Shown here piece after piece: positions 17,861-28,300 of a DNA stretch of 64,000 nucleotides. The DNA is taken from NCBI RefSeq assembly GCF_000011065.1, contig NC_004663.1, forward strand, positions 1,550,001-1,614,000. Direction: 5' to 3'. The first letter of the stretch is position 1; every line of letters starts with the position of its first letter. Position numbers and translations under genes: made by a program. Source of the DNA: Bacteroides thetaiotaomicron VPI-5482 (lineage in GTDB: Bacteria > Bacteroidota > Bacteroidia > Bacteroidales > Bacteroidaceae). The notes beneath the pieces were generated by a model. The model made no database searches. It saw only the letters and a program-made list of their open reading frames with translations, and was not told the origin of the DNA.

Positions 17861-17978
17861 CAACAATAGTTACTTCCATGTAACTACCTTATTCTGAGGT
17901 TCGTTCTTGTATTTTTCAATTAAGGTAGATACATTTGCATCACAAAAGTAATAAACTTACTAAAAATAACTATTGTTT
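17861..17978. promoter_or_regulatory. divergent HxlR/DJ-1 promoter region with paired operators
   Basis: The plus-strand promoter is CTTG (17906-17909), 20 nt, TACATTTG (17930-17937). Two copies of the same sequence flank it in opposite orientation: CAACAATAGTTA at 17861-17872 and TAACTATTGTTT at 17967-17978 (11 of 12 match as inverted copies). Overlapping the first is a perfect inverted repeat TAGTTAC (17867-17873) / GTAACTA (17880-17886). These are the best candidates for HxlR binding sites. Confidence 0.65.
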
Positions 17979-17991
17979 CATTTAAATAATT

Positions 17992-18525
17992 ATGATTATG
18001 GCAAAGAAAGTAGCAGTTTTAGCAGTGAATCCGGTAAATGGTTGTGGTTTATTCCAATACTTGGAAGCCTTTTTCGAAAATGGCATTTCCTATAAAGTAT
18101 TTGCCGTATCGGATACGAAAGAGATCAAAACCAATTCAGGAATGGTCCTAATAGTAGATGATGTGATTGCTAATCTAAAAGGGCATGAAGACGAATTTGA
18201 TGCACTTGTATTCTCCTGTGGAGATGCAGTACCTGTATTCCAGCAGTATGCAAACCAGCCATACAATGTGGACTTGATGGAAGTCATCAAGACTTTCGGA
18301 GAAAAAGGAAAGATGATGATCGGACACTGTGCCGGTGCAATGATGTTTGACTTTACAGGTATAACAAAAGGTAAAAAAGTCGCTGTCCATCCGCTGGCCA
18401 AACCTGCCATTCAAAACGGAATTGCCACGGATGAAAAATCTGAGATAGATGGCAACTTCTTTACTGCACAAGATGAGAATACGATCTGGACAATGTTGCC
18501 GAAAGTCATAGAAGCATTGAAATAA
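17992..18525 (+). CDS. DJ-1/PfpI-family protein
   Basis: This 177-residue single-domain protein belongs to the DJ-1/PfpI superfamily. The nucleophile-elbow cysteine is in KMMIGHCAGAMMFDF, and the N terminus (AKKVAVLAVNPVNGCGLFQYLEAFFENG) has the expected strand-helix start. Family members act as glyoxalases, deglycases, chaperones or amidases; which applies is not visible. It is divergent from an HxlR regulator, a pairing typical of stress- or electrophile-response genes. ATG codons at 17992 and 17998 are both possible starts. Confidence 0.8.
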   Translation: MIMAKKVAVLAVNPVNGCGLFQYLEAFFENGISYKVFAVSDTKEIKTNSGMVLIVDDVIANLKGHEDEFDALVFSCGDAVPVFQQYANQPYNVDLMEVIKTFGEKGKMMIGHCAGAMMFDFTGITKGKKVAVHPLAKPAIQNGIATDEKSEIDGNFFTAQDENTIWTMLPKVIEALK

Positions 18526-18599
18526 TGCCGGAAGTATAGAAAGGAATAAATCCACACACAAAAAGAATTATTCATACAATTGAATAATAAACTCATTCT

Positions 18600-18680
18600 T
18601 TCCTTTAAAACCAACGGCCCGTTCCTCGGTGTGCAACGGGTCCTTCCTTTAAAACCAACGAGCCGTTGGTTTTAAAGGAA
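18600..18680. repeat. 22-nt-period palindrome array D (CAACGgcCCGTT)
   Basis: Three 13-nt units at 18612, 18634 and 18656 (22-nt spacing) read CAACGGCCCGTTC, CAACGGGTCCTTC and CAACGAGCCGTTG. The 9-nt spacers repeat too: CTTTAAAAC at 18603 and 18647, and its reverse complement GTTTTAAAG at 18669. Bases 18644-18660 pair with 18664-18680 in a perfect 17-bp hairpin with a 3-nt loop. The array is 75 nt downstream of the DJ-1 gene. The rest of the 18526-18993 gap is AT-rich and holds only a -7-like TACTTTTG at 18937-18944, probably the promoter of the following kinase. Confidence 0.85.
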
Positions 18681-18993
18681 AAACAGTCACCCATACAACA
18701 TTCATAATCAACAATTTACGCATTCTGCTTTTAACAAGCAAATATTGCAGCTTCATTCATCAATAAAAACAGACAACAATAGGCTAATTATTGATAAAAA
18801 CAAGTGCATCCTTTTTCGTACACCTACATATTTTTGGTTTACACATCCGCATAAGGTCGGATTCGAAATTCCTTGAACAATACATCTACTTTATTATTTT
18901 TTAATTGGATGCCATCGTTTTTCAGATTGTTTTTAGTACTTTTGCCCGTATCAAATCAATAAATAATATATCGAACACAAACATCATACTCTC

Positions 18994-21900
18994 ATGAATA
19001 TGAAAAAATATGTGCTAGCATTTTTTCTATGTTTCATATCTATTACTCCTATTTTAGCACAAAGAGACCACATAGATATTTCAAACTATATTTTATGCAT
19101 CAATTCCTATGCAGAATCTTCTCCTTGGAGTAACAGGATGATTTCAACCGTATCGGAGTACGTTCAAAAGAACCCAAAACTGGCATTATATGCGGAACAT
19201 ATGAATACTTTAATGATCGATAACGATACGATTTTAGGAGAATTCAAGAATATGATCTCTCAGAAATACGAGCATCATCGCCCACGGCTGCTAATATTAT
19301 TGGGAAACCCTTCTCTATTACTACGTGATGAATATAGAGAGCTTTGGGGAGACATTCCTATTGTACTCTGTTCGGAAGAAAAGTTTATAGGTCCTAAAGA
19401 CACCTACATCTACAAACAGCCAGTTACACAAGCGGAGCGTGTTCCGATCTCCCAACTTGCCGATCCCTACAATCTGGTACTTTTATATTCAAACCTTTAT
19501 TTACGGGAAAATATCCAACTGATTTCTCACATAATCCCTGATATGAAGAAATTCATATTTATCGGTGACGAGCGAGAAGTCAATCAGACCAATAATCAGG
19601 AAATACAGACAAAGTTAAAAACCATAAATCCTAATATTGAATACCAGTACATCACGCCACAAAAAATGACAACGAACCAATTATTGGATTCATTGTATCA
19701 TGTTGATCCGAATACAACCGGAATTTTATTTGCTTCCTGGTTCTACAAAACGACATTTGCAGGTAATACTTCATTGGTTACCAATGCTCACAAACTTATC
19801 GTAACAACTACAGCTCCAATTTTCACCCTTAATATGGCTGATATAACAGAAGAAAACGGTGGCATGATAGGTGGTTATACTTATGACCAAAAACACTATA
19901 ACCAGCAATTAATTCATACCATTTCAGAAATACTTACAGGAAAGCCGGCTAGAGAAATTCCCTTTTATATGCCATCAGATGGCGCACCTATTATCAACTA
20001 TACGATATTACTCCGTAAAGGATTCTCTCCTTCCATGTGTCCTCCAAACACACATTTTCTGAATAAACCGCTTGGATTCTGGAAACAGAACAAATATTTC
20101 ATTATGGGTACCTTGTCTTTTATGATATTACTGGCAATCGTATTCTTTTATCGTATCCATAGCCTGAATAGCATCAAAAAAGCACAGCAAAAAGAAATTG
20201 ACGCAATGACAAATTATAAGAATCTGGTTAATAACATGCCCATTCTCTATATGCAGGAAGAAGTGCTTGCTGATAAAAATGGCATTCCCGTAGAACTGAT
20301 TTACCGCAATGTGAATGCGCATTTTGAGAAAAACTTTTTCCGCAAAGAAGAAGTTGTCGGGAAAAAAGCGAGTGAAATATTTCCAGAATCAATGCCGGAC
20401 TTCCTGCACTTCACTCAAATAGCCTTATCAGAAAATAAAGTAATAACATTCCCCTACTATTTCAAAAAAATAGATACCTTCTACGATATAGTACTTAAAG
20501 CAAACCGGCAAAATAATATGATTGATGTATTTTGCCTGAACAGCACAGAGCTCCATAAGGCACAACAAAAGCTAAGTACTATCAACAACAAACTCGCCAT
20601 GTCACTTGACGTAGCTAATATCGTGCCATGGAAATGGGATTTGCGAAGTAAAACAATTTTATGCGACATCAACAAACCGATAGAACTTAGCACACAAGGA
20701 AAAGACGTTGCCGAAGAACAACTGGCAGTACCCGACTATCACTATTTTTCCAAGATATTTAAGGAAGACCGGAAACGGGTAGAACAGGCTTATCAGAACT
20801 TAATAGACGGTCATTCGGAAAAAGTAAAAGAAGAATATCGCGTAGTCAGCACACAAAAAGGATTTCATAGGATAGAATGGGTGGAAGCCCAAGCAGCCGT
20901 TGAAACGCGGGATGAGAATGGCAAACCATTGACTCTTGTTGGCTCCTCACTCGTTATCACTGAACGAAAAAAAATGGAGATGGAACTGATTAATGCCAAA
21001 AACCGTGCCGAAGAGTCCAATCGGCTGAAGTCTGCTTTCCTTGCCAACATGAGTCATGAAATTCGTACTCCTCTAAATGCTATCGTCGGTTTCTCCGGTA
21101 TATTGGCATCCACCGAAGAAGAAGAGGAAAAACAAGAATATGTCAGTATCATTGAAAACAATAATACGTTATTATTGCAGCTCATCAGTGATATCCTTGA
21201 TTTATCAAAAATAGAAGCAGGAACATTGGACCTGCACTATTCCAATGTTGAAATCAATGATTTAATGAAAGACCTGGAAAACATGTGTCAACTGAAACTT
21301 AAGTCGGATGCTGTCAAACTGGAATTCGTAGCTCCTGAAGAACCATGTTTCGCACATATAGAAAAGAACAGGTTATCTCAGTTAATTATTAACCTGGTGA
21401 CGAATGCCATAAAATTCACCATTCAAGGTAGTATCCGATTTGGATACAAACGTCAGAACAATGAATTATATTTCTATGTGGCTGATACAGGTTGCGGCAT
21501 TCCTCAAGATAAGCAAAAAAGTATTTTTGGACGTTTCGTCAAATTAAATTCATTTGCACAAGGTACGGGTTTAGGACTCTCAATCTGCCAGACACTTGTC
21601 GAACACATGGGAGGTAAAATCGGGGTAGAATCAGAAGAAGGAAACGGCTCTACATTCTGGTTCACTTTGCCTTACAAGCAAGCAGAGACTGTTAAGAAGA
21701 GCCTTCCAAAGGACATACAACCTATTGCCATAGAAAAGGATAAGCTGGTAATTTTGATTGCTGAAGATAATGAAAGCAATTATAAGTTGTTCGAATCTAT
21801 TCTAAAATATGATTATCATCTGCTTCATGCCTGGGATGGTCAGGAAGCTGTAAACATGTTCAAGGAGCATAATCCACAAATTATATTAATGGATATCAAT

Positions 21901-22113
21901 ATGCCTGTCCTGGATGGATATGAAGCAACCAAAGAAATCCGCAAGTACTCTGCCAAAGTACCGATTATCGCCATTACGGCTTTTGCATATGCTTCAGACG
22001 AGCAACGGGTGATGGAAAGTGGTTTTGACGGGTATATGCCGAAACCTATCAATGCCCGTCAGTTGAAGGCGCAACTGACAGATATCATGCAAAAACGTAT
22101 TGTATTGCTATAG
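18994..22113 (+). CDS. hybrid sensor histidine kinase with periplasmic binding-protein-like sensor
   Basis: This is a 1039-residue protein: signal peptide 1-23; periplasmic domain to about 365 resembling the ABC-type substrate-binding fold (repeated alpha/beta units such as RPRLLILLGNPSLL and DMKKFIFIGDERE); one membrane helix at about 370-392; PAS-like regions at about 405-540 and 550-665; HisKA with His688 (FLANMSHEIRTPLNAI); HATPase with NLVTNAIKFT, DTGCGIPQ and GTGLGLSI; and a C-terminal receiver with phospho-acceptor Asp967 (LMDINMPVLDGYEA). There is no DNA-binding output, so phosphotransfer to another protein is expected. It stands alone, and the ligand is unknown. Its base composition is AT-richer than its neighbours. 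Confidence 0.85.
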   Translation: MNMKKYVLAFFLCFISITPILAQRDHIDISNYILCINSYAESSPWSNRMISTVSEYVQKNPKLALYAEHMNTLMIDNDTILGEFKNMISQKYEHHRPRLLILLGNPSLLLRDEYRELWGDIPIVLCSEEKFIGPKDTYIYKQPVTQAERVPISQLADPYNLVLLYSNLYLRENIQLISHIIPDMKKFIFIGDEREVNQTNNQEIQTKLKTINPNIEYQYITPQKMTTNQLLDSLYHVDPNTTGILFASWFYKTTFAGNTSLVTNAHKLIVTTTAPIFTLNMADITEENGGMIGGYTYDQKHYNQQLIHTISEILTGKPAREIPFYMPSDGAPIINYTILLRKGFSPSMCPPNTHFLNKPLGFWKQNKYFIMGTLSFMILLAIVFFYRIHSLNSIKKAQQKEIDAMTNYKNLVNNMPILYMQEEVLADKNGIPVELIYRNVNAHFEKNFFRKEEVVGKKASEIFPESMPDFLHFTQIALSENKVITFPYYFKKIDTFYDIVLKANRQNNMIDVFCLNSTELHKAQQKLSTINNKLAMSLDVANIVPWKWDLRSKTILCDINKPIELSTQGKDVAEEQLAVPDYHYFSKIFKEDRKRVEQAYQNLIDGHSEKVKEEYRVVSTQKGFHRIEWVEAQAAVETRDENGKPLTLVGSSLVITERKKMEMELINAKNRAEESNRLKSAFLANMSHEIRTPLNAIVGFSGILASTEEEEEKQEYVSIIENNNTLLLQLISDILDLSKIEAGTLDLHYSNVEINDLMKDLENMCQLKLKSDAVKLEFVAPEEPCFAHIEKNRLSQLIINLVTNAIKFTIQGSIRFGYKRQNNELYFYVADTGCGIPQDKQKSIFGRFVKLNSFAQGTGLGLSICQTLVEHMGGKIGVESEEGNGSTFWFTLPYKQAETVKKSLPKDIQPIAIEKDKLVILIAEDNESNYKLFESILKYDYHLLHAWDGQEAVNMFKEHNPQIILMDINMPVLDGYEATKEIRKYSAKVPIIAITAFAYASDEQRVMESGFDGYMPKPINARQLKAQLTDIMQKRIVLL

Positions 22114-22149
22114 GGGAAATCAATTCCCTTTTGGAAGATAACAAAACAG

Positions 22150-22950
22150 CTAATAATTCAGCCACATTCTGAATGAAGCCATCTTGTCTTTACTTATCAT
22201 TATCTTATCTTTGAAAGGTGGTTGTACATGAACGATTGCCTTTCCTAAGAAATAGGATTCAATACGCTGAATGGCATCAATACAGACTAATGTCTGACGA
22301 TTCGTCCGGAAAAAGTGATCCGGATCGAGTTGTTCACTCAATCGGTCTAGTGCCAGATCAATGAGATACTCACGATTCTTATGGGTTACGGCAAAGGTGA
22401 GCTTATTTTCCGAATAAAAGTAAGCGATATCACTCACCTGTAAGGTGAATAGTTTCTCGCCACTAGAAATAAGGAAACGAGTACGATACTTTTTCTGCAC
22501 AGAGACAGAGGTCTCATGCGCAGCAGAAAGTTGCTGCAATATTTCCAGCATCCGGCTTTCCTGATTGAAATCATGGATGTAGTTCTTTGTCAATCCTTCA
22601 AAACGTTGAATGGTCTGCATCAGGCGGTCTTCATGAATCGGCTTCAAAAGATAGTCAATGCTATTCACTGAGAAAGCACGCACAGCATATTCGTCATAAG
22701 CAGTAGTAAATACAATCATACTCTCCGGATGCGCCTGTTCTATAAAAAGAAAAGAATTGCCATCCGTTAGCTGAATATCCAGAAACAGGATATCCGGATG
22801 AGGATGCTGCCCGAACCACTCTACTGCCTCTTCAATATTACCGGGCAATAACTGTACCTCCCAATCGGGACGAAGAGACAATAACGTATCCCTCAGCAGA
22901 CGGGCTGCCGGAATTTCATCTTCTATGATGGCTGCTTTTATCTTATTCAT
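22150..22950 (-). CDS. LytTR-family response regulator
   Basis: This is a 266-residue protein: receiver domain at 1-120 with Asp58 (DILFLDIQL) as phospho-acceptor and the usual acidic pair IIEDE near the N terminus, then a LytTR DNA-binding domain at about 160-265 (TRFLISSGEKLFTLQVSDIAYFYSENKLTFAVT, DHFFRTNRQTLVCIDAI). It overlaps the 3' end of the partner kinase gene by 8 nt and is the last gene of the RND efflux operon, so it is likely made together with the pump. Confidence 0.9.
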   Translation of the reverse strand: MNKIKAAIIEDEIPAARLLRDTLLSLRPDWEVQLLPGNIEEAVEWFGQHPHPDILFLDIQLTDGNSFLFIEQAHPESMIVFTTAYDEYAVRAFSVNSIDYLLKPIHEDRLMQTIQRFEGLTKNYIHDFNQESRMLEILQQLSAAHETSVSVQKKYRTRFLISSGEKLFTLQVSDIAYFYSENKLTFAVTHKNREYLIDLALDRLSEQLDPDHFFRTNRQTLVCIDAIQRIESYFLGKAIVHVQPPFKDKIMISKDKMASFRMWLNY

Positions 22951-23998
22951 AGAGCAAAGGTATTTTTACGGTAAACTCTTTCCGGTCATTTTCTACCACA
23001 ATGTCACGGTTGCACAACAACATATATCGGGCAGAAAGGTTCTTAAGTCCCATTCCGGAAGTTACCACTGTTTTTTTAGTTTGTATCCGGTTTCTGACGA
23101 TCAGTTCCCGTTCCTTTTCCATATAAAGAAGTTCGATAGTCATCGGTTTTCCCGTATGAATGACATTATGTTTGATTACATTCTCCGCTAACAATTGAAT
23201 AGTAAGCGGAGGCAACTGAGCCTCCATACAAGTCTTCGGAATACGGTTGTCAATATGAATGCAATCGCCCAAACGAACCCTATGCAGAAAAATATAAGAG
23301 TTCAGAAAATCCATTTCCTCTCGCAGTGTTGTCAGCCTTTGATTCTGACACTGAAGAATATAGCGATACACATCCGAAAGATGCTGGGTGAACAATTCCG
23401 CATTAGCCGGATTGTAGCGAATCTCAGAAATCAAGGTATTCAGACTGTTAAACAAGAAATGAGGATTCAACTGATTCTGTAGAGCTGTATAGCGTGCCGT
23501 ATTATTCTCTTTTTGCAAGGCAGCCGCTTTCTGTTGTAATCTTAACGTATTACGCATGGAACGATTGGCCAGCAACAATCCAAGGATGACGAGCTCTACC
23601 AGCCATACAGTTATAAGAATCCGCCAGCCTCCGTTGGGAAACGTAAACGGATAAGAAGCTCCTGCCAACAACTTGGCAGTTACCATTAAACCGTAGTTCA
23701 GCAAAAGAAACATCCCCATTACGATAATATAGACTGAAACCAGCTTCCAACGCCGATGCAGATTCAACGCATACTGATTATCAATCCATGAACTCAGCCT
23801 GATGGTAGTATATCCCAGCACATTAAAAGCCAGTATGAAGAACCCCAGTGTACTGACTGAATGTAGCATATCGGCAACCCGATCAGAGAAGGTTGCATAA
23901 TTTATCAGTAACAGGAAAGAGAATATACCCAATCCTGAAAACAGCGCTATATACAATAAGGTGTTCAACTTTACATTCATACAGTTGGCTCTTTTCAT
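22943..23998 (-). CDS. LytS-like (HPK7/His_kinase-domain) sensor kinase
   Basis: This is a 351-residue protein with four hydrophobic helices in the first 145 residues, a short coiled segment, then the His_kinase domain with His180 in NQLNPHFLFNSLNTLISE and an HATPase region (LLAENVIKHNVIH, GMGLKNLSARY). No extracytoplasmic domain of note is present, so the signal is probably sensed in the membrane. It follows the TolC-like gene by 16 nt and overlaps the LytTR regulator, forming one two-component system inside the efflux operon. Confidence 0.88.
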   Translation of the reverse strand: MKRANCMNVKLNTLLYIALFSGLGIFSFLLLINYATFSDRVADMLHSVSTLGFFILAFNVLGYTTIRLSSWIDNQYALNLHRRWKLVSVYIIVMGMFLLLNYGLMVTAKLLAGASYPFTFPNGGWRILITVWLVELVILGLLLANRSMRNTLRLQQKAAALQKENNTARYTALQNQLNPHFLFNSLNTLISEIRYNPANAELFTQHLSDVYRYILQCQNQRLTTLREEMDFLNSYIFLHRVRLGDCIHIDNRIPKTCMEAQLPPLTIQLLAENVIKHNVIHTGKPMTIELLYMEKERELIVRNRIQTKKTVVTSGMGLKNLSARYMLLCNRDIVVENDRKEFTVKIPLLYE

Positions 23999-24014
23999 AC
24001 AAAGTTAGTGCTTT

Positions 24015-25319
24015 TTATCGACAATCATATCCGTGGAGCGCTTTTATTAACTCCGAATAGTGTCCTTGTGCCGCAGCTTTGGCTTGTACATAATTCACCT
24101 GCGATGTCTGCCGATAGGTTTGCGCGTCAATCACTTCCACCACTGACACTTTTCCTTCATTATAACGTTCTATTGCTTTCGCTTCATTCTCTTCTGCCTT
24201 CGCCAGTGAATTTTCGCTCAAACGAACCCGTTCCATTGCTTGTGACAGCGCTTTACGTGCCACTCCTATTTCCAGTTCAACCTGATCCATCACTTTATTC
24301 AGATTATCCTCTGCCATACCTACCCGAAAGGAGGAAGCACGCTTCTCACTTTTACGCTTCCCCCACTCAAAAATAGGTACTGAGACTTTTGCATAAACAG
24401 CATAATTGGGATCCAGATCTTTCTTGAAATTATATCCGGGAGAAGAGTAACTCCCGTCTATTCCCACATAAAACTGAGGTTTGAACTGCGAATCATTCAA
24501 CTTTTTCGTACTCTCGGCCATACGAATCCGGTCATAAGCCATCTGAATTTCAGGACGTGCCATACCGGTAGACAACCATGTAGAATCATCGACAACCACC
24601 ACCGGTATCTGTGAATCCAGTTCCGTATGATGTTCCAGCCGGACACCAATCATAGAATTCAATGCCATCCGCCCTGTTTCAAAATTACTTTGTGCCTGGA
24701 GCAACTGGTACTCCGCTTCGTTCAGTTTTACTTCCGCCATCAGTAAATCCTGCGGATCAACCAGCCCCACCTCTACCCTTTCTTTAATTGTTTTAACCAA
24801 AGCGGCTATTGAGTTACGAAAATCTTCGGCAACAGTCACAATCTCCTGCCGGGCTACGGCACTCCAGTATTGAATATCCGTTTGATAGCAAACAGCATCA
24901 TTCAATGCCTTTGCCTGATTGGCAGCAAATGATTGCTGATGTTGTGCCATACGGATGGATTCCAGTACTCGTCCGCCTGTATAGACCGGTTGCAGAATGG
25001 AAAGAGAACCACCATAGTTCAGTTGTTTCCCTTCCACTGTTCTTGATAATCCTAAAGAAGGGACATCCAGAGTCAATTCCAACGGATTCTCCGTATACTG
25101 AAAGTTGGCTGTTCCGGAAAGTTTCGGTTTCAAATCTGCCCGTGCCGATTTTTCCACTTCCATACTGGCAGCTATATTCTTCTCAGCCGCTTTCAAGTCG
25201 TGATTGTAATCCAATGCCATAGTCCGGTACTTTTCAAGAAGAGGACTTTGCTGGGCTAAAGCAGACAAAGACCCTAAAGCAAAACCACATAACAACAAGC
25301 TATATATCCTTATTTTCAT
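24015..25319 (-). CDS. TolC/OprM-family outer-membrane channel of the RND system
   Basis: This is a 434-residue protein with a signal peptide ending SALAQ near residue 22 and two OEP repeats (for example YNHDLKAAEKNIAASMEVEKSARADLKPKLSG at the start of the mature chain and ERYNEGKVSVVEVIDAQTYRQTSQVNY near the end). It is the outer-membrane component of the pump encoded by the two upstream genes. It starts 2 nt after the RND permease stop. Confidence 0.9.
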   Translation of the reverse strand: MKIRIYSLLLCGFALGSLSALAQQSPLLEKYRTMALDYNHDLKAAEKNIAASMEVEKSARADLKPKLSGTANFQYTENPLELTLDVPSLGLSRTVEGKQLNYGGSLSILQPVYTGGRVLESIRMAQHQQSFAANQAKALNDAVCYQTDIQYWSAVARQEIVTVAEDFRNSIAALVKTIKERVEVGLVDPQDLLMAEVKLNEAEYQLLQAQSNFETGRMALNSMIGVRLEHHTELDSQIPVVVVDDSTWLSTGMARPEIQMAYDRIRMAESTKKLNDSQFKPQFYVGIDGSYSSPGYNFKKDLDPNYAVYAKVSVPIFEWGKRKSEKRASSFRVGMAEDNLNKVMDQVELEIGVARKALSQAMERVRLSENSLAKAEENEAKAIERYNEGKVSVVEVIDAQTYRQTSQVNYVQAKAAAQGHYSELIKALHGYDCR

Positions 25320-25321
25320 CT

Positions 25322-28300
25322 TTATTTTCCTTTTACTTTATAAAACATTGAATATAATGCAGGCGTGACAAACAAGGTCAATCCCGTGGCAAACGTCAGT
25401 CCGAAAATAATAGTCGCAGCCATTCCGCCGAAAGCGACATCAAACAATAGCGGGACCATACCGAAGATGGTAGTGGTTGCCGCCATCAATACCGGACGGG
25501 TTCGGGAAACCGTAGCCTCAACAATAGAGGTATACAGATCAATTCCACTACGATGCTGCACATTGATTTCATCAATCAGTACAATCACATTCTTGATGAT
25601 CATTCCAAGCAACCCCAGCCAACCGGCTATCGGAAAGAAACCGAAGTCAAAGCCGGTCAAGAGCATCCCCACCGCAATACCTATCAAAGACAAAGGCAGG
25701 ACACAAAGAATGATGACCGGTTCACGGAAATTACCGAACAGCCCTACCAGGATAACCACTAATGCAAGGAATGCCAACGGGAAATATTTAGCAATGGCCT
25801 GCATCGCCTCACCCTGATCTTTATACTGGGCATCCCAAAAGAAAGTATATCCTTCGGGAAGCTGGATGTTCTCTATTTCTTTCCGGATTTCTCCATGTAC
25901 TTCCGCCATCGTATGCCCCGGTTTCACGCCACACATTGCAGCCATTGACAACTGACGGTTATAAGTTCTCACCTGTGGAAACTCCCAGGTTGTCTCTATC
26001 CGTTCCGTTACCTGTGAAAGCGGAGCCGACCTTTCTCCATTCCATATCGAAAAGTCTCCCAAAGAATGGGCGTCCGTTATATCCACATTACCCGATTTCA
26101 AAAGAACGGGAACTTTTTTCTCATTATCCCGATAGACACCGACAGGCAAACCATCATTAATCGATTTCACCGATTCCATCATCGAAGCTTTTGTAATCCC
26201 TAATGCTCCGGCCTTCACCGGATCATATACCGGACGGATAACCATCGACATATTCCCCCATTCGTTCCGGGCATCCGAAACTTTAGGATTTTGTCGCATA
26301 ATCTCAATGGCCTGCCCTACCAAAGAATCAAGTACAGCAGGGTCCGGTCCGAGGAAACGAGCCTCGATCACCGCTTCCGTCAACGGGCTCAACTCGAATT
26401 TATTTACTTTAATCAACGGTTCGGGAAACCTCAACGAAACAGAATCCTGCAAACGGGCATGCAGCTGACGGGAAAGTTTCGAAGTTTTGCATTTCATCAA
26501 AATTTGTGCATAGTTGGATTGAGGTCCAAAGGAAACGTTTGACAAGTAATAACGCGGCGGAGTCCGTCCTATATAAGTAGATACCATTTCCGTTTCTTCC
26601 TGTCCGCGGATATACTCCGCCATATCCATCACCATCTTATCTGTTTCTTCAATCCGTGTCCCTTCGGGCAACCACATATCCAATGTAAAATACTGCTTAT
26701 CCAATGCGGGAACAAAGACCTTAGGAATGAACTTGAAACTCCATGCCGACAATACCAGCATAATGACCATACACCCAATCGTTGCATATCGGTGACGAAT
26801 CACCCACCTCAATGCAGAACGAAATTTATCGTAATACTTGCCTGCAAAAAGAGCCGCCTTAAGTTCGTTGGGTCTTGGCCGACGGACAAACTCCTGAATA
26901 AAGAAAGGAGTCTGCGTCAGCGCAAAGACCCAACTGAACATCAGCGAAACGCCGATAACTACAACTAAGGATGACAGTAACTCGCCGGTAATATGCGGCG
27001 AATAATATATAGGTAAAAAAGTTAGAATCGCAATGACTGTCGCCGCCAATAAGGGCAACGAAGTTGAAGAACAGGCCCGCAATATGGCTACCCGTTTCCG
27101 CATTCCCCGCTGCATATTGACCAATGCCGAATCGGAGACCACAATGGCATTATCTACCAACATTCCCATAGCAATGATAATGGCAGCAAGTGACATACGT
27201 TGCAAGGCAATTCCTTGTGAAAGCATCACAATCAAGGTCGCAAAGATGGAAAACACCAATCCGCTGCCAATCAGAATACCATTCTTAAATCCAATAAAAA
27301 ACAACAGAATAGCCACTACCGTTACCACAGATATGATCAGGTTCAGAATAAATCCTTGATTGGCCACTGCCGATTCATAACCCTGATCATAAATCGTCTG
27401 CAACTCAAAACCTTCGGGCATGGTCTCTGCAAAATGGTCAATCTCCTGTTTTACTGCCTCTGCCATATCGACAACATTTCCTGTGGGTATCGTAGAAATA
27501 GCAATACCTACCGCAGGTTTCCCGTCAATCCGCATTTTATTACTTGGAGGCGTCTGATAACTCTCCTCAATCTCTGCAATATCAGCCAGCCGGAAATGCT
27601 CTCCTGTACGTGATACAATAGTCATATTCCGGATGTCATCCAGAGAATAAAAATTACCGGTAGATTCAATTCGTATCCTGTTCACGCAGGCATCAATTCC
27701 TCCGGCATCCACTACCCTGTTCTGTGCATCGAAGGCACGTGAAATATCCGTAGTCGTAATTCCACTCCGTGCCATAACGGAAGGATTAAGAATGACGTCA
27801 ATCGTTGGGGACTGTACACCATAAATCTCCACTTTTGCCACATCCTTCACCCTGAGCAGTACATTCTTGATAAGCTTCGCCTGATTTTCCAGTTCCCGAT
27901 ATGAATATCCTTCACCTGTCAGACCATAGAAGACACCCAGCACATCACCGAAATCATCATTCACCACTGAAGGACCGGCTCCTGCAGGAAGTTTCGACTG
28001 TACATCATTGACCTTCCGACGAAGTTTATCCCACAACTGCTGCATCTCATCCGCCCGGATTTCTTTCTTTACATACACCGTGATCTTGGATAAGCCTGCC
28101 CGATTTTCAGTTTTCAGATAATATAATTCGCCTAATGACTGTATCGATTCCTCCAATACATCCGTCACCTGAGATTGTACTTCGGAAGGGGAAGCACCCG
28201 GATATGGAGTCATCACCAATGCCTGTTTGATAGTAAACGGAGCATCTTCCAGTTTCCCCATCTTGATATAAGAAAACAATCCTCCTCCCAGCACTAATAT

